Counted from the first letter of the stretch, positions 8,258-17,544 are shown. The stretch: DNA of 64,000 bases from Bacteroidales bacterium (GCA_014800845.1 JAAVFJ010000053.1:1-64000); one strand, 5' to 3'. Translations and numbers: made by a program. The notes: generated from the sequence alone by a model not told the origin.

Positions 8258-9424
8258 ATGAAACAGACTCGATTTGTAAACATTAAGAATGCCTCTGCAG
8301 GGATGGCTCTGGTGGCTGCTCTGCTTATGGTGGTAAGTTTCGTGGCGCCCGGTTCGGTCAGTGCAGCTAAGCTCTCCGACTCGCAGCTTGCCGCGTTTGA
8401 GGACAGTGTGCAGCTGATAGTGCAGCGTGAGCTTGCGCCGCAGGATTACAAGGGTCCGCGCAGTGCGGCCACCGACACTCTCTGGCATAAGGACATACTG
8501 GGCGAGGGCTACGAGGCCCGCACAGTCAATGAAGGGACAGCCTTCGACGGCCCGGTGGTGAGCACCATCGTGCGGCGCAAAGCCCCCGGCCACTCGGGGC
8601 GCGCCGTGCTCTATGTGCATGGCTTCAACGACTATTTCTTTCAGACAGAAATGGGCAAGAAATTTAACGCCGAGGGGATAAACTTCTACGCCGTGGACCT
8701 GCGCCGCTACGGTCGCAGCCTGCGCCCCTGGCAATACCCCTTCAATGTGCGCGATGCCGAGGAATATTTCGTAGACATCGACTCCGCCCTCAATCAGATT
8801 CGCCGCGATGGCAACACGGAAATCACCCTGGCCGGCCACTCCACCGGCGGACTGACTACGGCGCTCTATGTGGCTATGCGCGGCGCACGCTGCGGAGTGG
8901 TGCGTCTGGTCACCGACAGCCCCTTCCTGGAGTGGAACTTCTCGTCGCTCTATCGCCACCTGCTCATCCCCTCCGTGGGCGCATGGGGTGCGCTGAGCCC
9001 CGACACAAAAATCGACCAGGGGCACTGCGATGCCTATTCTCACTCGCTGCTGAAGCAATACCACGGCGAGTGGGAGTATGACACGGCCTGGAAGATGATT
9101 TACTCGCCCCCCGTCACGGCTTCCTGGATACGCAGCATCTCTCGCGCGCAGAGCCGGCTGATGAAGAATGCCTCCCACATCACCGTGCCGGTGCTCGTGA
9201 TGCACTCCTCGCGCGGGCTGCACGAATGTGGCTGGACCGAGGCTTGCCAGAGCGCCGACATAGTGCTCGACCCGCAGATGATAGCCTCGCGCGGTGTGAA
9301 ACTCGGCAAGCAGGCCGAGGTAGTGGCTATTGACAGTGGCATCCATGACCTGATTCTCTCAGAGCTTCCCGTGCGTGAGCAGGCCTACCGCGTGATTTTC
9401 GATTTCATAGAGCGTACTCGTTAA
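8258..9424 (+). CDS. Exported alpha/beta hydrolase (serine aminopeptidase/lysophospholipase-like)
   Basis: Secreted or envelope hydrolase of 388 residues. I chose the ATG at 8258 (MKQTRFVNIKN) because it gives a signal peptide with core MALVAALLMVVSF and cleavage after VSA. The 13 residues available upstream lie in the terminator copy. The alpha/beta fold is shown by VLYVHGFNDYF (oxyanion strand-loop), LRRYGRSLRPW, and the nucleophile elbow LAGHSTGGLT. A late Asp/His pair is plausible in VLVMHSSRG and IDSGIHDLILSELP. This pattern matches the serine aminopeptidase S33/monoacylglycerol lipase group. The substrate cannot be read from sequence; lipid or peptide esters are the usual choices. It stands alone between two repeat features. 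Confidence 0.85.
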   Translation: MKQTRFVNIKNASAGMALVAALLMVVSFVAPGSVSAAKLSDSQLAAFEDSVQLIVQRELAPQDYKGPRSAATDTLWHKDILGEGYEARTVNEGTAFDGPVVSTIVRRKAPGHSGRAVLYVHGFNDYFFQTEMGKKFNAEGINFYAVDLRRYGRSLRPWQYPFNVRDAEEYFVDIDSALNQIRRDGNTEITLAGHSTGGLTTALYVAMRGARCGVVRLVTDSPFLEWNFSSLYRHLLIPSVGAWGALSPDTKIDQGHCDAYSHSLLKQYHGEWEYDTAWKMIYSPPVTASWIRSISRAQSRLMKNASHITVPVLVMHSSRGLHECGWTEACQSADIVLDPQMIASRGVKLGKQAEVVAIDSGIHDLILSELPVREQAYRVIFDFIERTR

Positions 9425-9435
9425 AAATATTTTGC

Positions 9436-9632
9436 ATAAGCAAGTGTTTAAATTTAATTTATACAATATGCGGCTTATTTTTTAGGCGGTTTCGCTGCGG
9501 AGCGAAGGAGCTTAGCGAGCTAAGCGACTGAGCGACAAAGTGAAAACGACAAAAAAGAAGCCGCATATTGTATAAAAGATTGAAAACAGACTTATTCAGA
9601 TTACTATCGTTTAAATTTGAACACTTGCTTAT
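9436..9632. repeat. Near-palindromic repeat element, copy upstream of relA
   Basis: 22-base terminal inverted repeats at 9436-9457 and 9611-9632 differ by a single base and start ATAAGCAAGTGTT. Inside lies a perfect 18-bp inverted repeat (9459-9476 and 9558-9575). The centre is an imperfect palindrome around GCTTAGCGAGCTAAGC with the family core GCGAAGGAGC and a GTGAAAACGAC tail. The whole unit could fold as one long hairpin and may terminate the hydrolase transcript. The right end contributes the TTG of the relA promoter. Confidence 0.85.
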
Positions 9633-9655
9633 ATGCGTTTTTATGATTAAATTTG
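9625..9655 (+). promoter_or_regulatory. relA promoter, with -33 box inside the repeat element
   Basis: TTG at 9625-9627, exactly 20 bases, TAAATTTG at 9648-9655. The TTG is part of the right terminal repeat of the element at 9436-9632. The predicted leader is about 12 bases. Confidence 0.72.
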
Positions 9656-9673
9656 CGCATCTGTATGTAGATT

Positions 9674-11914
9674 ATGAAAGAATCCAGCAAATATAAATAC
9701 CCTGTGAGCCCCGAGGCTCCGGTTTCAGATACTGAGACTCGCGAGATTCGCGAGTCTCTACGCAACCTTATCCGGAGCACCGGCCATGTCTTCACCCCCG
9801 CCGAGCGCCGCGAGCTCTTTGATATGGCTAATCCCACCGACGGCGGCAATGTCCCGTTGCGCGATGAGCACGCGATGCACACGGCCCTCATGAGCGTGCG
9901 CACCGCCCAGCTGTTTGCCTCCATGATTGAGCCGGACCGCAACATCCTCATCACCATCCTCATGATGCCTCGTGTGCGTGGGGGGGAGTTGAGCACCGAG
10001 CAGGTGAGCGAGCGTTGGGGCGCCGATGTGGCCGAACTCTGCAGCGGACTGATGAGGGTGAGCGAGTATGCGGGCCGAGGCACCGCCGTGGACCAGGACA
10101 ATTTCCGCGGTCTGCTCCTCTCGCTTGCGCAGGACATTCGCGTGATAATCATAATGATAGCCCGCTCGCTGGTACTCATGCGCGCCATCAATCATCACCC
10201 CGACCAGGCCTGGGTGCGCAACGTAGCTTTTGAGGCCAACTGCCTCTACGCCCAGCTGGCCCACCGCCTGGGCCTCTATAAAATCAAAGGTGAGCTGGAG
10301 GACCTGAGCCTGAAATACACCAACCGCGAGATCTACACCTCCATAGCCCGTCAGCTCGAGGCCACCAAGCGTGAGCGCGATGCCTACATAGCCGCGTTCA
10401 TAGCGCCGGTGAAGCGTGAGCTGGAAAAGGCCGGCCTGAAGTTTACCATCAAGGGGCGCACGAAATCCATCTCCTCAATCTGGGCGAAAATCAGAAAGCA
10501 GAAAGTGGACATGAACCACATCTACGACCTCTTCGCCATACGCGTGATTATCGACACTCCGCGTGAACGCGAGAAGAGCGACTGCTGGCTGGCTTACGGC
10601 ATACTTGCCGACATGTATCGCGCTAACCCCGCGCGCATGAAGGACTGGATTTCTCTGCCCAAAAGCAATGGCTACGAGAGCCTGCACGCCACCGTCATGG
10701 GACCCGAGTCGAAATGGGTGGAGGTGCAGTTCCGCACCGTGCGCATGGACCTCGTGGCCGAAAAGGGTCTGGCCGCCCACTGGCGATATAAGGGGGGCCA
10801 CGGCGACTCCACCGACCAATGGATGAATAACATACGCGACATTCTGGAGAGCGCCGACTCCGGCCCCATGCAGCTCATGCGCTCCATGAAGATGGATGCC
10901 TACGGGCGCGAGGTGTTTGCCTTCACTCCCAAGGGTGACCTGTTTCGCCTGCCGGCAGGGGGCACCGTGCTCGACTTCGCTTTCCACATACACAGCAATG
11001 TAGGGTGCCGCTGCTCGGGTGCCATAGTCAATGACCGCCACGAAAAAATCACCTATAAGATTAAGAATGGCGACACGGTGGAGATTCTCACCTCGGCCAA
11101 TCAGGTCCCCAAGCAGGACTGGCTCTCTATTGTGGTCTCCACGCGCGCCAAGAATAAAATCCGTCAGGCGCTCAACGAGGCCAAGGCCCAGACCGCGCAG
11201 CTCGGCAAGGAGATGCTGGAGCGCCGCCTGAAAAACCGCAAGCTGGAACTCGACGAGGCCATCCTGGCCCGCTACATGAAGCGCGAGGGATACAAATTCA
11301 ATACCGACTTTTTCGCTGCGATAGGCGCCGAACAACTTGACCCCAACAAGGTGATAAGCGGCTGCCTCGAGATTGAGAGCCACGACAACAAGCCCGACGA
11401 CGAGAACCGCGTGGGTGCCGAAGAGTTCACTCTGCGCCACGATGAGCAGACTGAGACCACCGGCAGCGATGTGCTCGTGATAGGCGACAAGAATATCCGC
11501 GGCCTTGCCTACAAGATGGCCCGCTGCTGCAACCCAATCTATGGCGATAAGGTGTTTGGCTTCATCAGCGCCGACGGCGTGGTGAAGATTCACCGCACCG
11601 ACTGCCCCAATGCCCGCAACATACGCGAGCGCTACCCCTACCGCCTCATAAACGTGGAGTGGAGCGGCGCCGCCGGAGCTCTGATGCCCGTCACGCTCAA
11701 AGTGCTGGGGCAGGATGACATAGGAATCGTGACCAACATCACCTCAATCATCAGCAAAGAACCGGGAGTGCAGCTGCGCAACATCTCCATAGACAGCCAC
11801 GACGGCATCTTCCGTGGCTACCTCATAATCGGAGTGCCTGACCGCACCTCGCTCCCCTCGTTGATTCGCAAAATCTCAGCAGTGAAAGGTGTGAAAGAGG
11901 TGACCAGAAGTTAA
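9674..11914 (+). CDS. relA: RelA/SpoT-family (p)ppGpp synthetase, hydrolase domain degenerate
   Basis: Cytoplasmic stringent-response enzyme of 746 residues that makes (p)ppGpp from GTP/GDP and ATP. Synthetase features are intact: GRTKSISSIW (261-270), IYDLFAIRV (283-291), SNGYESLHATV (331-341) and VEVQFRT (349-355). TGS (about 410-470), the cysteine region MARCCNPI and a C-terminal ACT domain follow. The N-terminal HD hydrolase domain has lost its signature: where LLHD(V/T)xED is expected it reads TILMMPRVRG (94-103), and where KLADRxHNM is expected it reads IMIARSLVLM (160-169). It is therefore probably a synthesis-only RelA-type protein, implying a separate SpoT elsewhere. The stop codon TAA is embedded in a repeat terminus. 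Confidence 0.93.
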   Translation: MKESSKYKYPVSPEAPVSDTETREIRESLRNLIRSTGHVFTPAERRELFDMANPTDGGNVPLRDEHAMHTALMSVRTAQLFASMIEPDRNILITILMMPRVRGGELSTEQVSERWGADVAELCSGLMRVSEYAGRGTAVDQDNFRGLLLSLAQDIRVIIIMIARSLVLMRAINHHPDQAWVRNVAFEANCLYAQLAHRLGLYKIKGELEDLSLKYTNREIYTSIARQLEATKRERDAYIAAFIAPVKRELEKAGLKFTIKGRTKSISSIWAKIRKQKVDMNHIYDLFAIRVIIDTPREREKSDCWLAYGILADMYRANPARMKDWISLPKSNGYESLHATVMGPESKWVEVQFRTVRMDLVAEKGLAAHWRYKGGHGDSTDQWMNNIRDILESADSGPMQLMRSMKMDAYGREVFAFTPKGDLFRLPAGGTVLDFAFHIHSNVGCRCSGAIVNDRHEKITYKIKNGDTVEILTSANQVPKQDWLSIVVSTRAKNKIRQALNEAKAQTAQLGKEMLERRLKNRKLELDEAILARYMKREGYKFNTDFFAAIGAEQLDPNKVISGCLEIESHDNKPDDENRVGAEEFTLRHDEQTETTGSDVLVIGDKNIRGLAYKMARCCNPIYGDKVFGFISADGVVKIHRTDCPNARNIRERYPYRLINVEWSGAAGALMPVTLKVLGQDDIGIVTNITSIISKEPGVQLRNISIDSHDGIFRGYLIIGVPDRTSLPSLIRKISAVKGVKEVTRS

Positions 11915-11930
11915 GAGAGTGTTTGAATCT
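11911..11930 (+). repeat. Single terminal repeat of the palindromic element at the relA stop
   Basis: TTAAGAGAGTGTTTGAAT matches the ends of the element at 17545-17744 (18 of 18 with its right end) and includes the relA stop codon TAA. No core and no second end follow, so this is a lone terminus. Confidence 0.7.
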
Positions 11931-11992
11931 AATCACTCGCCAAGAAACACAGTACTGAATCTGCCAAAGAAAAATAAAATATTAAAAAAGTT

Positions 11993-12033
11993 ATTCCGCA
12001 TATTGCTAATGTGCGGAATTTGTTTTATCTTTG
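11993..12033 (+). promoter_or_regulatory. Promoter with overlapping palindromic operator candidate
   Basis: TTG at 12003-12005, exactly 20 bases, TATCTTTG at 12026-12033. A perfect 8-bp inverted repeat, ATTCCGCA (11993-12000) and TGCGGAAT (12012-12019), straddles the -33 box with an 11-base gap. That is an apt place for a dimeric repressor. It drives the 1059-residue secreted protein, with a leader of about 88 bases. Confidence 0.68.
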
Positions 12034-12127
12034 CCCCGTTGAAAGTTCTTTGAATCAATTTATTGAATCAATTTATTGTTGAAATTAACTGACAAAACCG
12101 TATTTTTCATTTTTAATTCTATTCAAT

Positions 12128-15100
12128 ATGACCGGAACCCACACCCGAAAATGTAAACTGTGGTCGGCCAGTTTGATGTTAGCGGCAGGAGGGCTGATGA
12201 CCTCGCTGACTGCGAATGCAGACCGACTTGTAACGGAAAATTTCGAGTATCCCGACGGAACTCAGCTCTATCAGCAGGGGGCATGGCTTCAGTATTCCAC
12301 TAATGCTGCCGATCCTGTGACTGTCTCCACTCCCGGCCTTACTTACAGCGGCTATCTCAATGATGCTGTAGGCGCTAAAGTTACGCTCGGACAGACTGCA
12401 TCGGGCCAGGACCTGATGATTCCCGTGACTGACGAGAAAGGCATTGACGCCGGCCCCGTTTATTACTCCTTCCTTATTAATGTTAAGGATTTAGGGGAAA
12501 GGGATTCAAAAGCCTATTTCATGTGCCTGGTGCCCAACACCAAAAATGGCCTTAACGACAAGGGCTCAGGCAGTGAGTATGTGAAGCTCTACGCTCTCCC
12601 CTCCGGAGCAGAGGATAAATTCAACTTTGCGTTCCACTCCAGCGCCGCTTACGACAAAGCCTCTGTCAACAAATCCGACGATTGCGATTTGAATACCACC
12701 TACCTCATCGTGATGCGTTGGGAAAAAGCTGCTGACTCAGGCTCCAAAGATGCTATCAAGATGTGGGTAAATCCCGTGATTGGTGCTCAGGAACCTGTAG
12801 CCACAGTGACACGTTCTTCGGAGGACACAGGCAGCAATCTCGCCGTAACTAACGGCGGCCTGAAATATATAGAATTCCGTCAGGGTGCCACTGCTTCAAA
12901 CTCAGCTCCCCTGGTGGAGATCGACGGTTTGCGCGTGGCCGACACCTGGGCTGACCTCTTTGATTTGAGCTCACAGCCTGCCGACAAGCCTGCCATCTTT
13001 ACCTCAGTGGTGGAGAAGGAGCTCCCCATGATGCTTGTAGGTGAGTCTTACTCCTTCACCGCCAACATTTCCGGCGAGAACCTGGAGGATGATATAACCT
13101 TCACACTCTCTTCCGAGATTAAAGCTTCCCCCGCTTCCGTAGCTAAGGAGGATGCTATGGCCGAAGGTGGCGTAGATGTAACCTTTACCATCACCCCCAC
13201 CGCAGCCAACGATAATTATTCACGCATAATCACCCTGACCAGCGGCGAGGCACAGTTTGTGGAGATCCGAGCCACAGGCACTGTAATCGCACCTGTCAAG
13301 ACCCCCACCTCAGTGGCTGCCAAAGCGCAGGTTGATAATATGTATGAGTTCATGCAGTACACCGGCAAAGCCGTAATCACCGCCATCGAGGAGGAATCTG
13401 CCGGCCGCGTGGTTTATCTGCAAGACATGTTTGGCGCCATGAAGCTCGACTCACAGTGGCTTCAGCTCAGCGAGTATGACTTCAAGGTGGGCGACGAGAT
13501 TTCCGGCTTCCTCTTCATGTTCACCGAAGATGCGTCAGAGAAACTTCCCGTCATGACTCCGCTGGTGCTCAACGAGGAAGACCCTCTCTTCACAGTGACA
13601 CAGGAGGGCAAGTTCAAGACCCCCACCGAGATTCGTGTGGCCGATGTGACAGCTGCCACCGCCGCTGACTATCTCTGGAAACTCGTGACCGTGAAGGATG
13701 CTACCTTTACCTCAGAAAATCAGGCAACCTTTGCCAACGCCAAGAATTTCTACTTCACCGACGCCGACGGCACCCGCGGCACACTGCGCGTGTTCTCCAC
13801 CTCCGGCCTGGCCGGCAAGGATGTGCCCACCGGCACCGTGTCGCTCACAGGCATAAGCAACTCAGCCGCCCAGCTCTCACTCTTCCTGCGCGGAGAGGAC
13901 GACATCGTGGCGGGCGAGCCCTCGCTTAATGTGACGCAGGAGCGTCTGTTTGACTTCTCTACCAACGCAGCTCCCGTAGGCGAGGCTACCCCCGTGATGG
14001 CCTACACCGTGGTGGCTGAGAATCTGCCCCAGGCACTTCCCATAGAATTCGGTGGCGCAGACGCTGCTTACTTCTCGGCTAACATCGATGCCGTGCCCGC
14101 CGGCTCCGGCACCCACGTAATCACCGTGACCTACAACCCTGCGGCTATCGGTCGCCACTCAGCCTCGTTCAGCATCAATGCCGATGGCGTGAACCCCGAA
14201 TTCAACTTCACCCGCAGCCTGAGCGCAAAGGCTTACCACCCCCGGAACCTCCCGGTAATCACCATAGACCCGGCTGAACTCGTGTTTGAGACCATCCCCA
14301 ACAAGCCTGTGAAGAAGACTGTGACGCTCAATGCCGAAAACTGTTTCGACTACATCCAGGGCCAGCTCAGCAACACTTCCGGCAGCGCCTTCACCATCGA
14401 CAACACCTACCTGCTCCCCGACTCCAAGAATGTGACTCTCACCATTACTTTCAATCCCTCGGAGGAGGGCGAATATGCAGCCGTGGCTACCTACAAGACC
14501 ACCCTCGGCAAGGAGAACGCCATCCTGAACCTGCGCGGTGTGTGCGAAGGTGAGGTTATCCCCGAGGACCCGCAGGGTGATCCCTTCGTGGTTAACTCAG
14601 CAAACCCGTTTGTGACTTACAGCCAGGACTTCGACTCAGCCTCTCACAATGAGCCCCTGAAGCTCGAAGGCTGGACTAACGTGGCTGCCAAGGGTACTCG
14701 CGCTTGGTGGGGCTACGAGAGCTCTGATGACAATGACCGCTTCACTGCTGCCAAAATCACTGCTTACGATAGCAAGCTCTCTTATGAGAATGGCCACGAC
14801 GTGGAGATGCTCCTCATCTCACCCGCGCTCAACTTCAAGGATGCCGGCGACCGCCATCTCACCTTCCGCCTCCGCGGCGACTATCTCAGCGAAGGCCAGG
14901 AGAGCACGCTCGACATATTGCTCGGCATACCCAACGACACCGAGCAGCCTGACTTCTACTTGATGGATGGCTTCGGCATACCCGCCACCGCCGACGAAGC
15001 CGGCGAATGGATACCCTACGATGTTGACATGAGCGTGGTGGAAGACATGCCCGCCACCTTCCACATAGCCTTCCGCCTGCAGTCACACCGCAGCAAGGAG

Positions 15101-15307
15101 CAGCCCGCCACCTACTACATAGACGACTTCAAGTGGAACCCCTCAGGCACCGTGCTTGCAGTGGACAGCATCATCGACGGCTCAGAGCTCTATGATGTCT
15201 ACAACCTGCAGGGCATGCAGCTCCTCAAGGGCGCCGACGCTCCCACGCTGAAGACACTGCCCGCCGGCCTCTACATAGTGAATGGCCGCAAGGTAATCCT
15301 GAAGTAA
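12128..15307 (+). CDS. Large secreted multidomain protein with C-terminal sorting-like tail
   Basis: 1059 residues with an N-terminal signal (LWSASLMLAAGGLMTSLTANA). The order seen is: a beta-rich N-terminal domain (about 30-290); Ig-like segments; an OB-fold-like region around VVYLQDMFGAMKLD, of the DUF5689 sort; further Ig-like repeats; then a choice-of-anchor-J-type jelly-roll near residues 830-1010 (TYSQDFDSASHNEPLKLEGW and LLISPALNFKD). It ends VYNLQGMQLLKGADAP and LPAGLYIVNGRKVILK, the pattern of a T9SS type A sorting domain. No enzyme motif is evident. It is probably a cell-surface or extracellular protein of unknown ligand. It is monocistronic with a possible repressor site, and its stop codon merges into the next repeat element. 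Confidence 0.8.
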   Translation: MTGTHTRKCKLWSASLMLAAGGLMTSLTANADRLVTENFEYPDGTQLYQQGAWLQYSTNAADPVTVSTPGLTYSGYLNDAVGAKVTLGQTASGQDLMIPVTDEKGIDAGPVYYSFLINVKDLGERDSKAYFMCLVPNTKNGLNDKGSGSEYVKLYALPSGAEDKFNFAFHSSAAYDKASVNKSDDCDLNTTYLIVMRWEKAADSGSKDAIKMWVNPVIGAQEPVATVTRSSEDTGSNLAVTNGGLKYIEFRQGATASNSAPLVEIDGLRVADTWADLFDLSSQPADKPAIFTSVVEKELPMMLVGESYSFTANISGENLEDDITFTLSSEIKASPASVAKEDAMAEGGVDVTFTITPTAANDNYSRIITLTSGEAQFVEIRATGTVIAPVKTPTSVAAKAQVDNMYEFMQYTGKAVITAIEEESAGRVVYLQDMFGAMKLDSQWLQLSEYDFKVGDEISGFLFMFTEDASEKLPVMTPLVLNEEDPLFTVTQEGKFKTPTEIRVADVTAATAADYLWKLVTVKDATFTSENQATFANAKNFYFTDADGTRGTLRVFSTSGLAGKDVPTGTVSLTGISNSAAQLSLFLRGEDDIVAGEPSLNVTQERLFDFSTNAAPVGEATPVMAYTVVAENLPQALPIEFGGADAAYFSANIDAVPAGSGTHVITVTYNPAAIGRHSASFSINADGVNPEFNFTRSLSAKAYHPRNLPVITIDPAELVFETIPNKPVKKTVTLNAENCFDYIQGQLSNTSGSAFTIDNTYLLPDSKNVTLTITFNPSEEGEYAAVATYKTTLGKENAILNLRGVCEGEVIPEDPQGDPFVVNSANPFVTYSQDFDSASHNEPLKLEGWTNVAAKGTRAWWGYESSDDNDRFTAAKITAYDSKLSYENGHDVEMLLISPALNFKDAGDRHLTFRLRGDYLSEGQESTLDILLGIPNDTEQPDFYLMDGFGIPATADEAGEWIPYDVDMSVVEDMPATFHIAFRLQSHRSKEQPATYYIDDFKWNPSGTVLAVDSIIDGSELYDVYNLQGMQLLKGADAPTLKTLPAGLYIVNGRKVILK

Positions 15308-15500
15308 GTAAGTGTCAAAAATTAATGGACATATAAGGCGCAGTTATTTTCGAGGCGATTTCGCCGCGGAGCGAAGGAGCATAGCGAGCTATGCGACTGA
15401 ACTACAAGGTGAAAGCGACCGAAAAGAACAAGAATTATATGTTCAAGATATAACACTTACTTCAGAATCGGATATCGTTTAATTTTTGATACTTACTTAA
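15305..15500. repeat. Near-palindromic repeat element, copy at the end of the large secreted protein
   Basis: The left end (15305-15325, starting TAAGTAAGTGTC) begins with the TAA stop codon of the preceding gene. The right end (15471-15500) is its diverged inverse. The core, GGAGCGAAGGAGC with stem ATAGC/GCTAT around GAGC and then GACTGAACTACAAGGTGAAAGCGACC, closely matches the copy at 9436-9632. A further inverted terminus-like segment lies at about 15450-15463. The right end is identical over 30 bases to 54828-54857 in inverse orientation. Confidence 0.85.
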
Positions 15501-15542
15501 ACCTCCCCGCGTAAAACAAAACGCATAACCATAATTGACGGA

Positions 15543-15608
15543 GTGCCCCGGAAGGGTAACTGCCGACCCCCATCGGTCCAAGCAGTTCCCTCCCGGGGCA
15601 CAGTTTTT
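15543..15608 (+). terminator. Long three-tier hairpin terminator
   Basis: An outer stem GTGCCCCGG/CCGGGGCAC, an inner AACTGC/GCAGTT and an apical CCGA/TCGG hairpin are followed by five T on the plus strand. It lies between the convergent secreted-protein and mutL genes. The outer stem sequence GTGCCCCGGA recurs in the palindrome at 36791. Confidence 0.75.
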
Positions 15609-15626
15609 CTGATTTCGGGGTGGGGG

Positions 15627-17534
15627 TCAGGAGAAGAGAGCGTCGAGGCGGCTGGTGGGTAGCTCTATTATTATGGGGTTGCCGCCGGGGGTGTAGACGG
15701 GGTCGGGGAGGCTGTAGAGATCGCTGAGCAGCTGCTCCATCTCGGCGTCGGTGAGTCGCTGGCCGCGGCGTATGGCACCGGCACGGGCCATTATCAGGGC
15801 TACGCGGCTGAGCATGTCGCCGGCTATGGGTTCGCTCACGGTTGAGCCGCTGCCGTCGTCGGCCACCGATTCCACTACCTTGCGCAGCAGTTCGCCTGCT
15901 GATTCATTGCCTAACGATGCGGGCACGCCCTCTATGCGCCATGTGCCGGGCTCGCCCGTCGGCGCTATCAGGAAGCCGAGGCGGCTCACTTCGTCTTCCA
16001 CACTTTCCAGTAGCAGCGACTGCGCCGGCGTGAGGGTGAGGGTCTCGGGGAAGGCCACTTTCTGCATGGCGAGTGCCTCAGATGAGTTGGAGAGCTCGCG
16101 CATGAAGCGCGCGTAGAGCACCTTTACGTGGGCGCGGTGCTGGTCAATCACGCTGATGCCCTGCTTGGAGCGGGTTATGATATACTTGTCGGCCGCCTGC
16201 AGGCAGATGGCTCCCGGAGTGGAGGGGGTGGGAGTGCCGGGAAGCGTGGGTGGCTCGGCGGGGGCCTCGGGCACTTCGCTCAGCGATGCTCCGTCGTTCA
16301 TAAAACCGGAGTAGAGGCTCTCCCAGTTTTTCACGGGATTTGACTTTGGGCGCTGCGGGAAATCAGAATGGCCTGAGCCGGTGCGGCGCGGAGCGGGGGA
16401 GGAGGGGAGGGGGGAGTAGTCGGAGAATTGCGCGAAAGGGTTGTAGGAGGTGTCCACATCGGTGGATGGTGCCTCCACAAATTCGCCGTCGCGGGCCGGG
16501 TCGAGGGGCATCACATCCTGGTTGAAATCTATGGAGGGGGCTTGTGCAAACTTGCCGAGCGCGCCCCTCACGGCAGCCTCCAGAATGGGGCGGATGGTGG
16601 TCTCCTGCTCAAACTTAATCTCATGTTTGGTGGGGGAGATATTGACGTCGATGGTAGAGGGGTCCACCTCGAAGCGGAGGAAGAAGCAGGGCTGTGTGTC
16701 GCGCGCGATGATTCCTTCGTAGCAGTTAAGTATAGCCTTGCGGAAGTAGGGGTGATACATGTTGCGGCCGTTGGCAATGAGGTATTGCAGGGCGCCTCGC
16801 CGTTTGGCATACTGAGGGTGGCTGATGAATCCGGAAATCTTCACCACCTGCGTGTCCACCTCTATCGGAATGAGCTGCTTGGAGAGCCCGGCGTTTTTCC
16901 AGAGGCTGCAGATGCGCTCCTTGAATGAGCCGGGGCGCAGGTCTAAGGTGCGGGTGCCGGTTTCGATGCTGAGGTGGATATGTTCGTTCACCAGGGCCAT
17001 GCGCTCAAATTCACGCATGATGTTGCTGAGCTCCACGGCGTCGCTCTTCAGGAATTTGCGGCGCGCGGGGGTGTTGTAGAAGAGGTCACGCACCATGAAA
17101 TTAGAGCCGCGGGTGCAGACGCATGACTCCTGCAGCTCCTTCTGCGAGCCGCTGATCACGATGCGTGTGCCCAGAGTGTCGGCAGCCGTCATGGTGCGGA
17201 GCTCCACGTGAGCGATAGCACTGATTGAGGGCAACGCCTCGCCACGGAAACCCATAGTGCGCAGTGCGAACAGGTCGGAGGCGGAGGTGATTTTGGAGGT
17301 GGCGTGGCGCTCAAAAGCCATGAGCGCGTCGGTGGGCGACATCCCCTTGCCGTTGTCCACGACCTGGATGAGAGTGCGCCCGGCATCCTTTATGATAATC
17401 TTTATTTCAGTAGCGCCGGCATCGACAGCGTTTTCCACCAGCTCCTTAACGACAGCCGCCGGACGCTGAATAACCTCTCCGGCAGCAATCTGATTGGCCA
17501 CCGAATCGGGAAGTAGACGTATAATATCGTTCAT
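15627..17534 (-). CDS. mutL: DNA mismatch repair protein MutL
   Basis: GHKL ATPase that links mismatch recognition by MutS to downstream repair. It is 635 residues long. The N-terminal ATPase shows ELVENAVDAG (31-40), DNGKGMS (60-66) and GFRGEAL (about 95-101). The C-terminal dimerisation domain is present, but the two metal-binding motifs of endonuclease-type MutL are altered. DQHAxxE reads DQHRAHV (about 440), and the CPHGRP-like motif near the end reads TPGGNP (615-620). Nicking activity is therefore doubtful. It follows the OstA-like gene, with a repeat element filling the 206-base gap. A TAAATTTG box at 17568-17575 on the minus strand could be a promoter of its own but lacks a -33 partner. 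Confidence 0.95.
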   Translation of the reverse strand: MNDIIRLLPDSVANQIAAGEVIQRPAAVVKELVENAVDAGATEIKIIIKDAGRTLIQVVDNGKGMSPTDALMAFERHATSKITSASDLFALRTMGFRGEALPSISAIAHVELRTMTAADTLGTRIVISGSQKELQESCVCTRGSNFMVRDLFYNTPARRKFLKSDAVELSNIMREFERMALVNEHIHLSIETGTRTLDLRPGSFKERICSLWKNAGLSKQLIPIEVDTQVVKISGFISHPQYAKRRGALQYLIANGRNMYHPYFRKAILNCYEGIIARDTQPCFFLRFEVDPSTIDVNISPTKHEIKFEQETTIRPILEAAVRGALGKFAQAPSIDFNQDVMPLDPARDGEFVEAPSTDVDTSYNPFAQFSDYSPLPSSPAPRRTGSGHSDFPQRPKSNPVKNWESLYSGFMNDGASLSEVPEAPAEPPTLPGTPTPSTPGAICLQAADKYIITRSKQGISVIDQHRAHVKVLYARFMRELSNSSEALAMQKVAFPETLTLTPAQSLLLESVEDEVSRLGFLIAPTGEPGTWRIEGVPASLGNESAGELLRKVVESVADDGSGSTVSEPIAGDMLSRVALIMARAGAIRRGQRLTDAEMEQLLSDLYSLPDPVYTPGGNPIIIELPTSRLDALFS

Positions 17535-17544
17535 CGTAAATCTC

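Noticed and set aside
8096-9346. 416-codon minus-strand open frame opposite the alpha/beta hydrolase gene
   Set aside because: It is the mirror of a well-supported gene with signal peptide and GHSTGG motif; its His-, Ala- and Gly-rich composition is typical of antisense shadows in this codon usage.
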